64,000 nucleotides of DNA from Pleodorina starrii (lineage: Eukaryota > Chlorophyta > Chlorophyceae > Chlamydomonadales > Volvocaceae), in the NCBI GenBank assembly GCA_030267565.1, contig BRXU01000023.1, positions 1,835,001-1,899,000 on the forward strand. The letters are read 5' to 3'. Of the stretch, positions 12,769 through 30,300 are shown one piece after another. A program made the translations under genes and the position numbers. Every line of letters begins with the position of its first letter. Position 1 is the stretch's first letter. Below the pieces are notes generated by a model. That model was not told the origin of the DNA. It searched no databases and saw only the letters and a list, made by a program, of their open reading frames with translations.

Positions 12769-13099
12769 ACCCCACGCCCTTAAGAGGGCCACGGCCGCAA
12801 GCTAGGGCTTGCGCCGACCACGCACACCGAGGCTTGTGCCCCACCGCCCTTAAGAGGGCCACGGCCGCAAGCTAGGGCTTGTGCCGACCACACACACCGA
12901 GGCTTGTGCCCCACCGCCCTTACGAGGGCTACGGCCGCAAGCTAGGGCTTGCGCCGACCACGCACACCGAGGCTTGTGCCCCACCGCCCTTAAGAGGGCT
13001 ACGGCCGCAAGCTAGGGCTTGCGCCGACCACGCACACCGAGGCTTGCACCCCACCGCCCTTAAGAGGGCCACGGCCGCAAGCTAAGGCTTGCGCCGACC
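12769..13099. repeat. 70-bp tandem repeat array inside the retroelement
   Basis: About 4.7 copies with a period of exactly 70 bp. The motif TAAGAGGGCC or TACGAGGGCT recurs at 12781, 12851, 12921, 12991 and 13061. Each unit holds ACGGCCGCAAGCTAGGGCTT and a short CGCCCTTAAGAGGGC palindrome. Because 70 is not a multiple of 3, the array is not a protein repeat. It lies between the Gag-like stop and B1, in the 3' untranslated part of the element. Confidence 0.9.
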
Positions 13100-13117
13100 C
13101 AAGCCCAATGATGTCCG

Positions 13118-13888
13118 CTACTTCGGCGGGTTCGGGCACTCCTTGGCCCAGTGGCCCATGGCGTTGCACTTGTAACACGGCCCCTTGGGGGCCTTCGGCG
13201 CCGACGGCCCCGCCGCGGCCGCCACCTGCGCCGGTTGCGCCTTCCCGGGGGGCTTAGCAACCTTCCGGCTCTCAGCTGCGGCCTTGATGGCCTTCTTCAG
13301 CGCCTTCTGCTCTTCCTCCGTGGCCGCGTAGGGCGTTCCCCGCATCTGGCCCACGACATCCCACCCGTGGTGGTGCGCGATGACCAGCTCTTTTGCCTGC
13401 TGCTCGAAGACTTCTTGCGTCTTGCGAACCGCCTCCTCCATCGCCTCCGCGCGCTCCGCCCGGTTAGCCGCGGGAGCATCAACGACCGCGCGCCACTTGA
13501 GCTGCACGTCTGCGAACACGTCGTGTAAGTGAACCAGACGCTGCCGCTGTCCGATGAGCGACTTGTTCCCTTTGCCCTCTGAGGCGCCGAAGTCGCAATC
13601 GTAGTCCGGCAGGACCATGCGTTGCCTCTTTGGGGCCGGCTCCACTCTCTCCCGCTGATCAAGCAGCATTCGCTGTGTCAATAAATGGAGGAGCTGCTGG
13701 TGCTCGCGCACCGCATCCATGTACTGCGCGTAAGCCTCGCGTAGCTGCCCGGTCAAAATTTTTCCCGGATCCGTCACAAGTTGCACCTTTGCAGCTTTGA
13801 CATTTTTGTGTTCTAAAAGAGCGTTAAGACGCTTCGATGCTTCCTCTACGAGAGAGCCCAGCTGGTCGGACGCAAGGTCAATGTCCAT
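13118..13888 (-). CDS. Gag-like protein with CCHC zinc knuckle
   Basis: A single uninterrupted 256-codon frame. The C-terminus carries a retroviral-type zinc knuckle CYKCNAMGHWAKEC (C-x2-C-x4-H-x4-C), expected to bind element RNA. Upstream is a predicted helical, charged region (residues about 1-190) and an Ala/Pro/Lys-rich hinge (KPPGKAQPAQVAAAAGPSA). This order, helical domain then basic hinge then knuckle, fits Gag/nucleocapsid proteins of retroelements. The ATG lies 13 bp inside the A1 repeat, and no other ATG is better placed. The frame has no stops or frameshifts, which suggests recent activity or selection. No protease, reverse transcriptase or recombinase follows. Confidence 0.85.
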   Translation of the reverse strand: MDIDLASDQLGSLVEEASKRLNALLEHKNVKAAKVQLVTDPGKILTGQLREAYAQYMDAVREHQQLLHLLTQRMLLDQRERVEPAPKRQRMVLPDYDCDFGASEGKGNKSLIGQRQRLVHLHDVFADVQLKWRAVVDAPAANRAERAEAMEEAVRKTQEVFEQQAKELVIAHHHGWDVVGQMRGTPYAATEEEQKALKKAIKAAAESRKVAKPPGKAQPAQVAAAAGPSAPKAPKGPCYKCNAMGHWAKECPNPPK

Positions 13889-14126
13889 TGTTAAAATTTA
13901 TGGTGAGGGCCGGCTACCGCGAAAGCTATCGCTAAGGCCTTAATGCCCACAGCCTCGCAGCAACCACCCTATGTAGCTACAAAACCCGAAAATCACTCCT
14001 ACACGCCTTCGCGGACACCTTAACTGGCACCATGTGCCGTACCAACGCCCTTATGAGGGCACAACTCCTCTGAGTTCACAGAAAACCTTGGTTTTCTAGC
14101 GTTGCACTCAGAAAACCTTCAGTTTT

Positions 14127-14648
14127 TACCCATGCAAGAAGAGCACGTGCGTACATTACTCATTGAGTCTGATTGCAATGTATTAGCCTTGTTTATTTAG
14201 GTTTCACGCATTGGGTCGCACGGTTCGGACTTGGCTGAATTTACGCGGGTCTGGCCTTTTACGGAAAGCGCCGCGTTGAGCTCGCTCGGCGCCGGCCTGT
14301 GCTCACAGTTGCCCCCCGGGCCTCCCGCACTGCCCTCACATGCCGGGTAGCGGGGGGCGCGGGGGCCCACGGCTGCATGCCCGGCGTGGCTTGTTGGTTG
14401 TTGTTGTTGTTGTTGTGGCGCTTGTTACGCACGCACACATGTCTACAGGGACGGAATGAACCTGCTTGCTTGACGCATACACTCCATCCATCGCGCACCC
14501 ATCCATAGCCGCATACTGACATGTCCCGACTTCAGGTGACCCACCAGCCACCTGCCTTGTACAGCGGCCACGCACCTTGCTTGTGGCCAGTAAAGTGACT
14601 TGTTGCCTGAGCTCATGAGCTGAGCTGAGTGCCCCTCACCGGAGAGAC
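14127..14648. other. Intergenic DNA between two mobile elements
   Basis: No gene supported. Frames overlapping a TTG/GTT run near 14394-14418 are low-complexity. The region runs from the outer end of A1 to the left end of the TIR element. Confidence 0.5.
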
Positions 14649-15069
14649 TACCCGTACCGACGCAATCTTTTTGCGAATAAATAATTAACTGTTTGGGGCC
14701 TCGCAAAATGTCAAACAAAACTCGGAAGGGTCCCTCGCAAATATTTAAAGTTCCAAAAAAAACTCCCAAGGCATCTCGCAAAATCTTCTCGCAAATATAA
14801 TTATTTGCCGCGAGCTGCGGGTGGTGGGGGACCTGTGGGGGCCGGCGGGGAAGGGCTGCCGGGGCTATGGCGGGCACGGCCGGTCGGGGAGTGACGGCGG
14901 TGGAGCCAAAGGGGGCCGACCCGTCCCAGCCGGCAAGGGGCCGTGGCAGGCGGGGAGGAAGGGCAGCGGGGTGAGCGGGTGGACAGGCTGCTGCACGGGG
15001 GAGGGGAAAAAATCATTTTCTGGCCTCGCAAAATAACCGCGTCGCAAAAAGATTGCGTCGGTACGGGTA
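14649..15069. mobile_element. 421-bp MITE-like TIR element
   Basis: Perfect 28-bp terminal inverted repeats: TACCCGTACCGACGCAATC followed by TTTTTGCGA at 14649-14676, and its reverse complement at 15042-15069. Subterminal CTCGCAAAAT motifs recur several times in both arms, flanking a GC-rich core with no protein. Both ends carry TA, consistent with insertion at TA. The TIR aligns with that of the element at 10013-10524 (TACCGTACTGACGC versus TACCCGTACCGACGC). Confidence 0.8.
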
Positions 15070-16643
15070 TTCCCCGTCGTCCCTCCTGAGTCGCAGCATT
15101 CGTTCTTTCTGTATTTAGTAGTGTTTCATGTATTACGTTCTGAGAGTATGCGTGCTAGCTCGTACGGATTGTGCCTGTTGCGAAGTGGTGTTGCGCTTTC
15201 TCATTTGGTTGAGATGAATTGCCGTACTGATGTGCTGGGTACTTGTATGTGGCGGGCGGCGCCAGCTTTCCTTGTCGTAGCCCTGCGATGACGAGTCCGG
15301 TCGGTCACAATGATCGTGGCCCAGTGTAAAACTTTGTCAGTTATCTTAATTATTATTCTAGGTGCTTGATCAAGCTTGCGCGACGTACGTATGTTGCGTT
15401 GGTTGGCGTCTGGGCCGACGGTTTGCAAAGAGGCTGAAGCAGCTGACCTCGTGTGCACCCTCGTGTTAATGATGCTCTTGCGGACAAGCTACGGCGGGCG
15501 AAGTAGTAGGATGAGCTGGACACTTGGGGGGGCTCGGATGTTCTCTGGGCGAGGTTTACGGTGGGCTAGAGTCATGGACGGCGTGTCATTTGATGACCGC
15601 CGTTGTTCCTTCGACTCACTCTATGTGCCCTACGTGCGACATGTTTGCCGGGCGGGGAAACCAACGAAACGGTAACGAGGGCGCCGCCTTCATCAAGCCC
15701 CCGGCCTTCCCCGGCTGTACGCCTGTGTAAATCCTTGCTCTACACAGCGGGTGTGGCTACTGCCCAGGAGCCAGGACTGCCCCCCGTCCGACGATGTGCC
15801 GTCTGCGTGGCAGCTCACATCCCGGCATTCCCGTGTGGAGCGGTTTATATCCAGGGAGTGTTCAATTGCGCGGGGCCCCCGCGGGTGGCTGCCTGCCTCC
15901 CCGTGTCCTGCCATGCTGCTAGAGGACACGCTGACATCTGGAAGGTGGTGATGCCTCCCTATGCCTCCGACTTGCCATGAAGCTTTGGAGTATGGTACCT
16001 AATTGCGGTGTACACGATGGGTCCACCGGGCGTTGCTTAAGGCTGGCCTGAGGAACCGCGTCACCCCGGGACATCCATGGATGAACAGCCACCGCGAGCG
16101 AAACAACATGGCTGTCCAGGCTCACTTCCGAAAACATGGATCCGTCAAAAATTGGCGCCATAAAAAATTACAGATGTGCGTCCAGGTTGGGTCCGCCTAC
16201 TTCTGGGTTCGTGGATCCTAAGGAGTGTCTTTTCCTGCCACGGACAGCGAGGCCCCGCCAACGGCGGGTTTGAATGGGCCCCTTAACCCAGCAAAGTTGC
16301 AAGTGAACATGATATAAAAGTGGCTTCCCCAGCTTAATATAATGGTAGTGCTACTGGGGGAAGCCGACGCAGCATGCGTCGGCAAGGGCAAAAACAGAGT
16401 CGTGCCGCGTCAGCACGGAAGTGGAGACGTCGGGAACTACATCATTGGCCTGGGATTTCCATACAGCAGACTTCGCAATACACTTCCTGTAATCACAACT
16501 CCAAACTTAGTTTGCGATACATTATACAAGTCCACTCAGCTTGAGGACGCTGGCTGGTTGTCGCTGGCTCTGAACATTTCGTTGAGCATAATTATCAGAC
16601 TTATGGTTGACGTGAACCATTTGTAGCTTAACATATTTGTAAA
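15070..16643. other. Intergenic/5' flank of GDH
   Basis: No gene I can defend. A 72-codon basic frame at 16003-16221 (+) has no recognised motif and no clear splice partners. A hairpin with arms GGCTTCCCCA and TGGGGGAAGCC lies near 16323-16366, between a TATA-like motif and the GDH start. Confidence 0.5.
16313..16320 (+). promoter_or_regulatory. Possible TATA box of the GDH gene
   Basis: TATAAAAG lies about 330 bp upstream of the GDH start codon in a locally AT-richer stretch. The position would imply a 5' UTR of about 300 nt. It is a motif match only. Confidence 0.3.
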
Positions 16644-23481
<6,838 letters not shown>

Positions 23482-24793
23482 CAGGCCGCGGAGCGGGGAG
23501 CGGAGCGGGGAGGGGAGCAGGGAGCAGGGAGGGGAGCAGGGAGCGGTGCAGGGCGGAAACGGTGCATGGACGGCCGGAGCGGTGCATGGAGGCAGCGGGC
23601 GCATTGGGCGGCTGGCCGGGTGATGAGGCAGACGGGAATACCTCTCTCCCTCTCCTCTCTTGTTCTCCACGAGCGGTCGAGTGCGGCTGGTGCCACTGGC
23701 TGCTGGGCGCAGCGAGGTGCTGGCTGTAGCTGCTGGCCACATCGCAGCCCTACCCCTGCCTGCCTGCCCGCCGGCCGGCCTGCCTGCCCGCCGGCAGAAT
23801 GTGGGTTGGTGTATCACATCACATCATTGAGTGGTTGTAGCCTCCGGATGAGCAGTAGCGGCAGTAGCGGCAGTTGCAGCTGGGTGTTGAGCGCGCCGTA
23901 CAATAAGCAGGCAGCGGAAAGGTCATTGACAGCGTTTTCCTTTCCTCTGCTGAGCGTTTCATGGCTGGCGGCGGCCGCCACATCCCCCCCCTCGCTCGTG
24001 GCCTCGTGGGGCATCCGGTGGGGCACTGCGTTGGGGGGTGTTCACTTGTCCCCCCCTTGCTCCCCCTTGGCCCTTGTTGCCGTTGCCCCCCATGGGCCAT
24101 GAATCGGGACATCTCCACTGCATCTCCTGGCATGTGGGTGGGTGTGCACGATGCGACCTGAGGACGATGGCTTTCTTTCACACGGGGCGCTGGGGCGGCA
24201 GGAAGGGATAGAAGGGAAGGGAAGGCGCGGCTCGCCTCGCCATGGGCCGCACGTGCGTCAAGTAGGCATCTAGGTGTACAGCGTCGTACAAAAAGAGCAA
24301 GGCGCGGGGCGCCAGCGGGGGGCATGGACGTCCCACCCTGACCCTACGCAACCTGGCGAGCGTCAAGACAGTTGTTGGTTGTCAGTTGTCGGTTGTCAGT
24401 CTTTGGCTAGGTAGCAGCACCCGTGAGTCGATCGTGAAGTGCGGTTTGGGTTTGGGTTTGGAGGCAGGTGGGTGGGGTTTGCGGGCTGGCTGCGGGCTGG
24501 CTGGCCGGCCGCACGGCCCCCGCGCCCGCCCGCCCGCCCGCCCGCCTGCCTGCCCGGTCTGGCCCGGTGTGGATGAGCCGTGTCGAACGCAGCTGTGCCC
24601 CCCCCCCCCCCGGTGTGCTTTCGGGGGTCTCGCCGTTGGCGTGCGTCGGAGCAGCCCGGTACCTGGGGTCCTGGAGGTGCCATGTTTTGCATTCTGCTTG
24701 GAGCGGGGTGGCTCGACCCGCAGCCGCCCGGGCCACGCACACACACAGGGGGGGTTCAACCTGCCTTTCACCCGCGTGCGAGCAGGGGGGGGG

Positions 24794-24858
24794 GAATTAG
24801 AACGGCCCGGGACGAGGGAACACAACGCAGTTACCTGGGATATCACCTGAGGATTACC
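24794..24858 (-). repeat. Dispersed repeat, copy 1
   Basis: On the minus strand this reads GGTAATCC...GTTGCGTTGTGTTCCC-like sequence and shares a core around CCCTCGTCCCGGGCCGTT with copies at 30576-30610 and 33202-33256. The longest match is to 33202-33256, about 50 bp. No coding role. Confidence 0.75.
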
Positions 24859-25013
24859 AGGGGGGGAGGGGCACAGGTGCAGAGCCTGCAGACGATGAAG
24901 GAGAGCCGCAGGTGTGGATAGGCAGGTAGGATGTGAGAGGTACAATGAGGGACCGCTGGGGTCCTGCCTCCTGCGCTGGCGCATTCTGGATCAACTCAGA
25001 ACGGCAGGCACGA

Positions 25014-25018
25014 TGTAA
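25014..25018 (+). promoter_or_regulatory. TGTAA, possible polyadenylation signal of GDH
   Basis: TGTAA is the usual volvocine polyadenylation signal. This copy is about 1.5 kb after the GDH stop, and a second one lies at 25199-25203. I saw none closer, which would mean an unusually long 3' UTR. Confidence 0.3.
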
Positions 25019-26443
25019 TAAACCGAACTGAATCGCAGCGATGAAACCAATGTGGGGGAGACCCTGGTGAACGGACCCAGCAACAGGGAGGGAAGAGGCG
25101 GAAGGTTGCAGTCCGTGTGTGTGTGTGTGAGGAGCAGCTCCGGACCGGATCCGAACGGTGCGGGGCGCGGTGGGGCGGGGCGGGGTGCTGCCGGTAATGT
25201 AAAGGGTTCAAAGTACTCTGTGAGCTGTTTTTAAATGACCTGTGACCACCTCCCCATACTGACAAGACAGCTTAGCTGTTGGGTCGGGGCTCAAGGGCTG
25301 TCAAGTGAGCGCTACGAGGTGGCCACTCCCCGACATCCCCAAAATCTTCCCCGGCAGCCGATGGACTGGTCGCGGTTGATCTCAGCCGCCACGGGGCCGC
25401 CGTACTTCCTGTCAAGTCCGTGCGAACAAAGGGCCCTCGGATGGGCCGGGTCGCAGAGGGAAGAGAGGGTCAGTCGCTGTCCGGCCGCCCGGGCCCGCCC
25501 GGGTCAAATGTGGCTGTTGTCGAGCGCAATCCGCACATAACGGTGGGTTAACACGGGTTAACCGGGGGTGGGTGGGAGGGGAGCCGTGTTAGTGGGCACC
25601 ATGATTTTCGTTGCGCAGCCGTCTGTCGGGTGCGGAAAATTTTCATGTCCGAGGGCCGAGGGCCGAGACCCAGTCGCATGGTTACAGTCGCATTGTCGGT
25701 TGTCGGTTGTGGAACGCAGAGTCGGCATCCCAAGAATGTCTAACACAGTTAGACCTAATTTTTCAATATATCCGATCGAAGGCTCCGCAGCGGGTTTTCA
25801 GTCCTCGGCTTCATATTCAGAGCCACCGAGTACGGCAGTTATAGTCGTACTGCCTGGCTGCTTTCCTCGGCTGCTTTCCACGCCCGACTGACACATCGCG
25901 GTTGCTTTCGTGAACTTTGAGTGCGCCCCTATGTACGTGATCGCTGCCTGAGTGCCGGCCGACGCGCTCGGACCGACAGGAAAGACGTTGAAACCTCTTT
26001 CGGAAAGTTTTTGAGGCCCAAGCTTATCCAAAAGCATGAGAAGCTTGTCTGCTTTGCTGGCGATGTGATTGCGGCGTGGTTACTTTCCTTGTGACGGCAT
26101 CGACCTGAGGCTAAAAATGCTGGACTTCGTTACTGCCCTACCGGACGCACGCGAAGGCGTGCGCCGGCTATCCCAGGTGCGCTCTGCGTTTAGCAGCGGC
26201 GCGCACGTTAAGGGCGCGCTTGGGATGCACCGGCACGATGGAAAGGCGACGTTGACGGGTCCATCATGCTCACGGGTTTTAAATTTCGCATACTGACTCT
26301 GGAGGTAACTCGGAGCATGCCGTGTTACGAGATTCCACCGTCACGAAGGGCGATGGGGCCCCAACCAGAAAAGCTGGCGACGGCGGTCTTTGGCGTGTGC
26401 CTCTGACGCTTGCATCTGATGCGATGTGTGCAATCCTTTTAGG

Positions 26444-26581
26444 TGCTGAGTGGCATTGTGGTAAACACGCGGATGTCAGAAGTCCGGAAAGGCGCATCAC
26501 AGTCGTTCAACACCTCTGGATCGTTTTCGAACCCGGTCGGCTTGCGACTGCTATCGAGTGATGATTGTCAGCTTGCTCAGG
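26444..26581 (+). other. Possible 5' exon of the MYND-finger gene
   Basis: A 46-codon open block (VLSGIVVNTRMSEVRKGASQ ... DDCQLAQ) is bounded by CCTTTTAG and CAG|GTAGGC. Its phase (0 at both ends) matches the start of the exon at 27333. No homologue is recognised and the acceptor has a weak pyrimidine tract. Confidence 0.2.
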
Positions 26582-27332
26582 TAGGCCATGGGTTGTGCCA
26601 GGCGCACACGGGCAGTCCGGCGACTTGTAGTATTTTAATGGTGACGGGTCTTAGTTTTTAACAACCACCGTAGCTGAGCTAGACACTTGGCCACTTCGCA
26701 ATCGTTCATGCACATCGTGCAGCTGTGTTGGTCCTTCGCGTCCCATTATGGCGCTGTTGGTTCTGCTTGGAGGGCGGGCGGACGCTAGCGGGCGTAACTT
26801 GAGATCTACAGCGGGGTTTCTCAGAAGGTTGGCAAACTCACGGTTCCTTTTAAGCCCTGCCTCCATGCCAGTGGTGCGTTGCGGCGGTCCCTCCTTTGCG
26901 TTCGGCCCCAACCCAAATCCCCATCCGACTCGCGCCGAGGCTGGCGGTTAAGGGCACCCCACCTCCTGCCTCGGCGCGGTCATGCTGCTTACCCCCTGCT
27001 GCTTACCACCTCACCTCTTCCTCCTTCTCTCTCTCTCCCCTCCCCCTCGAAAACCCCTGCTCAACCCTAACCATGCCTTGTGTCTCACTCTTACCGGGCC
27101 GGGTCTTCCCATCTTGTCTTCCTGCACCCGGCCAGCCGCGCACCTCCCCCGCTCACCGCCACGCTAGGCACACACCACACAACACCGCACCGTCCCACCC
27201 CTCCCACCCTTCCCTCCCTTCCTGGCGGCTTTACTTTGCCCGGCTTCACCGCAACACGGCACCCAACTCAACGGCCCCCAACGCAACGCAACTCCAACAC
27301 CCTTTCACTCCTCTCACCCACCCGGGCCGCAG

Positions 27333-30300
27333 GAGAGTGTCGACCGCTTGGCGGCGCTCATCGCTCTGGGACCGGGCCGCGCAGCCGCAGCAGCAGCCTC
27401 TGAAGCCTGCGCCTCTGCCGTACAGCACGCAGACACCGCCATGGCGGCCACCGCCGCCACCAACGGTGCCGCTAGCGGCGGCACGAACCCCTCCTCCTCC
27501 TCCCCCCCGGGTGTTTCCCCTCCCGGCCTGGATGGTCTCCCCGAGGATCAGGCGGAGCAGTACCTCACTGAGATGTACGACATGTTGCTGAGGTGCCGAG
27601 TGCCTGAGGCGCTGGGCGAGCTGGTGGCGATGGCGGCTTCGGCGCTGCTGGGGGGGCCCACTGGGGGGGGAACCACTGGGGGGGGAGCCAGTGGCGGGGG
27701 GCGGGCGGCGAGTGCGGAGGGGGAAGGCAGGGGAGGAGGAGGAGGAGGAGCATCGTACGACGAGGCGAGCGTGTACGACGAGGCGATGCGACGCAGGTGG
27801 GTGGGTCCTGGTTTGGGCGGTGGTGGAGGCGAGGCTGTGGGTTTCGAGGTCCCTCCAATCCTAGGGTTTGGAGGGGAGGCGCGGGACGGGGTGGGAGGCG
27901 GGGCGGCCTGGGGGGTGAGGGGTGACGGTTATGTGCGGATCCAACTCCGGTAAAAGGCGACCGGTAACTGATAACGGGTAACTGATTTCGGTGGAGGCGT
28001 TTTTGGCGAAGTCGCGAACTGTGGGAGCAGGGCGGCTGTGCCCTGTGCGGGTGTGCTGTCAGCACACTCGGGATGCAAGGGAGAGCTGGACACCCAAGGA
28101 GGCCGGGCCGCGTTGGGTTGGGCCGGTGGGCTGGTTGGGGCTGGTCGGGGTGGGCAGGGGAGGATGCGGAGAGGGCGGAGAGGGGTCTGGCAGTGAGCTG
28201 CGGGCGGCTCCCTCCGGAGATGCGCATCGCACAGCACCCGGAGTGGCCCGACCTGACCAGACCCGAACAGACCAGACCAGACCCGGGGCAGTCCCCCCCG
28301 GGTTCCGTCCCCACCGGACACCACACACCTGGCTACGCACCCGCCTACCTGCACATCAACCTACCCCTACCCCTACCGCTACCCCTACCCCTACCTGTAT
28401 TAGTATGAGTCTTCTGTGGTGGTGGGCGTGGAAAGGGGGCAAGGTCACCCTGGGTGGGGGTCTGGGGGGGCGGGTAGTGAGAAGCTGGCTCGTCATCATC
28501 CCGGTTGCGACCACCCCTCCCCCGACCCCACCCCCGACTGTCCTCTGCCTCCAAACTGGACACCCACTGCCCCTGCCCACTGCCCACCACTACTGCCCAC
28601 CGCCACCACCACCAGTCCGCCGCCAGTCCGCCGCCAGCACTGCCATCCATCCACCCACCCGCCCGCCTCGGCCGAGTCAAAGCCGTCACCCTCTACCCCT
28701 TTCTAGACCCTATCTCTACCCCTGTCTCCGCCTCTCTCCCCATACCTTGCTCCTCCCCTCCTCCCCTCCTCCCCTCCCCCCCCTCCCCCCTCCGGCGCTT
28801 CAGGTCTGTGGATCTGCGTCAGTCTCTGGATCTGTACGTGAGGGACGGAGGGCCCTCCCCCGCCCGGGCCTCCATCGAGGGGCTGCTGTGCAGTCAGAAG
28901 CTGGGGGGGCATGCGCAGGTGGGAACTGGGGAGGGAGGGAGAGGGAGGGGAGGGGAGGGGAGGGGGGGAAGGGGGGGGAGGGGGGGGGGAGGGAGGGAGG
29001 ACAGAGAAGAGCAACAGCGAGGTTACCGGGGCACCCAGATTCAGCAGTGTGGAAAGAGGAAGAGGAGGAAATGGGGGGCGTTTCTCGCCGGGGCGGGAGG
29101 GGTGGTGAGTGGTGAGGCGGCGAGGGAGCGAGCGCAGGGCAGTGGGTGGCAGTGGGTTGGGTGCGTGGAGGGCAGGGGGGCGGAGGTGGGCGGTGCCTGC
29201 GTATTCCGTTTCCTGGCTGCTGCGACTTCGGGCACCATTGCCGCTGCATCTCCCTCTTCCTCCCCAATCATTGTACCGACGACGCACACAGCGCCCCCCC
29301 TCGCGCCGTCATCTTCCATGATCCCCGCTTCCCGGCCCCCCCTGGGGGGCTGGTTGCTGGTTGCTGCCCCCGACCAGATCCCTCCCTCCCTCCCTCCCTC
29401 CCTCCCTCCCTCCCTCCCTCCCTCCCTCCCTCCCTCCCTCCCTCCCTCCCTCCCTCCCTCCCTCCCTCCCTCCCTCCCTCCCCGTCCCGCCGCCCTGCAG
29501 ACCCTGCTTGAGAGTGTTTGCCAGCTGCTGCTGAGTTGTGTGTTCGACCCCATCTGGAGACACAGAGACCTGCTGGCTCAACCCAGGGTGGGATACTCGG
29601 GGGGAGGGGGGGAGGGGAGGACGGAGGGGGAACTAGGGGGGAGGGAGGAGGGTTATGAGAGGGCAGTGCGATACAGTGATATACACGGGTTGCAGCAACC
29701 CAACCGGGCACCCACCAGGTGATGAGCTGGGGATGGATGAGGTTGTCGGGCGGAGGTGTGGTGTGGTTTGGGTTGGGACTGGGGAGGGAGGGGTGGAGGG
29801 AGGGGAGGGCGAGGCGGGAGGCTACGAGGGGCTCAGGGCTGGGCAGGGCCACAACAACCAACTCCCCATGCGCTCCCCGAGACCTTTAGCCCCCCTTATA
29901 CTTTCATTCCACTCTTCCCCCGAGGCGCAACCAACCCCCTCTCCCCCTTCCACAACAGCCTCCCCTCCCCCTCCCTCCCCCTCCCCCTCCCCCTTCCTCC
30001 CTCCCCTCCAGGTCCGCGACCTTGTTGTGTCTCTGAGCTGCTCCTCCCTGCTCCCCGCCCTGGCCTCCATCTGCCTCAAGCTGCGGCTGCTGCTGGGTCG
30101 ACCCGCCAGCATGGAGGCGGCATCACACGCCTGGCTGCTGGGATTCGTGGCCAAGACATTTACGGGTAAGCGAGGGGGAGGGGGGTGGGGGCGTGTGTGG
30201 GGGTGGGGCGCCGGGGTGGGGGCGTGGTAGGGGGGGGGGGGCCGTGTAGGGGGCTAAGAAAAACGATGCCGCAGCGAAGGGACGGCGAGGGGTGGATGGA

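Larger units (their letters stand above)
12295..14126 (-). mobile_element. Non-autonomous split-direct-repeat (DIRS/PAT-type) retroelement
   Basis: Read on the minus strand the order is A1 (14126-13902), a Gag-like ORF, a 70-bp tandem array, then B1 (12703-12597), A2 (12603-12379) and B2 (12401-12295). The two A copies are 225 bp and differ at about one base. The two B copies are 107 bp and identical. A1-internal-B1-A2-B2 is the split direct repeat layout known from PAT-like members of the tyrosine-recombinase (DIRS) retrotransposons, including volvocine elements. No reverse transcriptase, RNase H or tyrosine recombinase is present, so movement would need enzymes in trans. Near-identical repeats imply a recent insertion. 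A solo-LTR mosaic is the alternative, but it explains the shared A/B overlaps less well. Confidence 0.75.
23482..27332. other. GDH 3' UTR, intergenic DNA and unresolved 5' end of the next gene
   Basis: The first part is the GDH 3' flank, with GGAGC-type short repeats. From about 25235 to 27300 no gene is certain. One possible exon of the downstream MYND gene is listed separately at 26444-26581. The right end (26990-27330) is pyrimidine-rich and reads as an intron leading to the acceptor at 27332. Confidence 0.5.

Noticed and set aside
12769..13099. CRISPR-like array
   Set aside because: The 70-bp units are contiguous without variable spacers and lie in a eukaryotic retroelement.
12295..14126. 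Classical LTR retrotransposon or TRIM
   Set aside because: The two termini are not simple copies of one another: the left end is B2-A2-B1 and the right end only A1. This fits split direct repeats rather than LTRs.
28703..29861. Long Gly/Arg/Glu and Pro/Ser frames around the TCCC tract
   Set aside because: Generated by the (TCCC)n intronic repeat; the true exons are 28804-28918 and 29501-29587.
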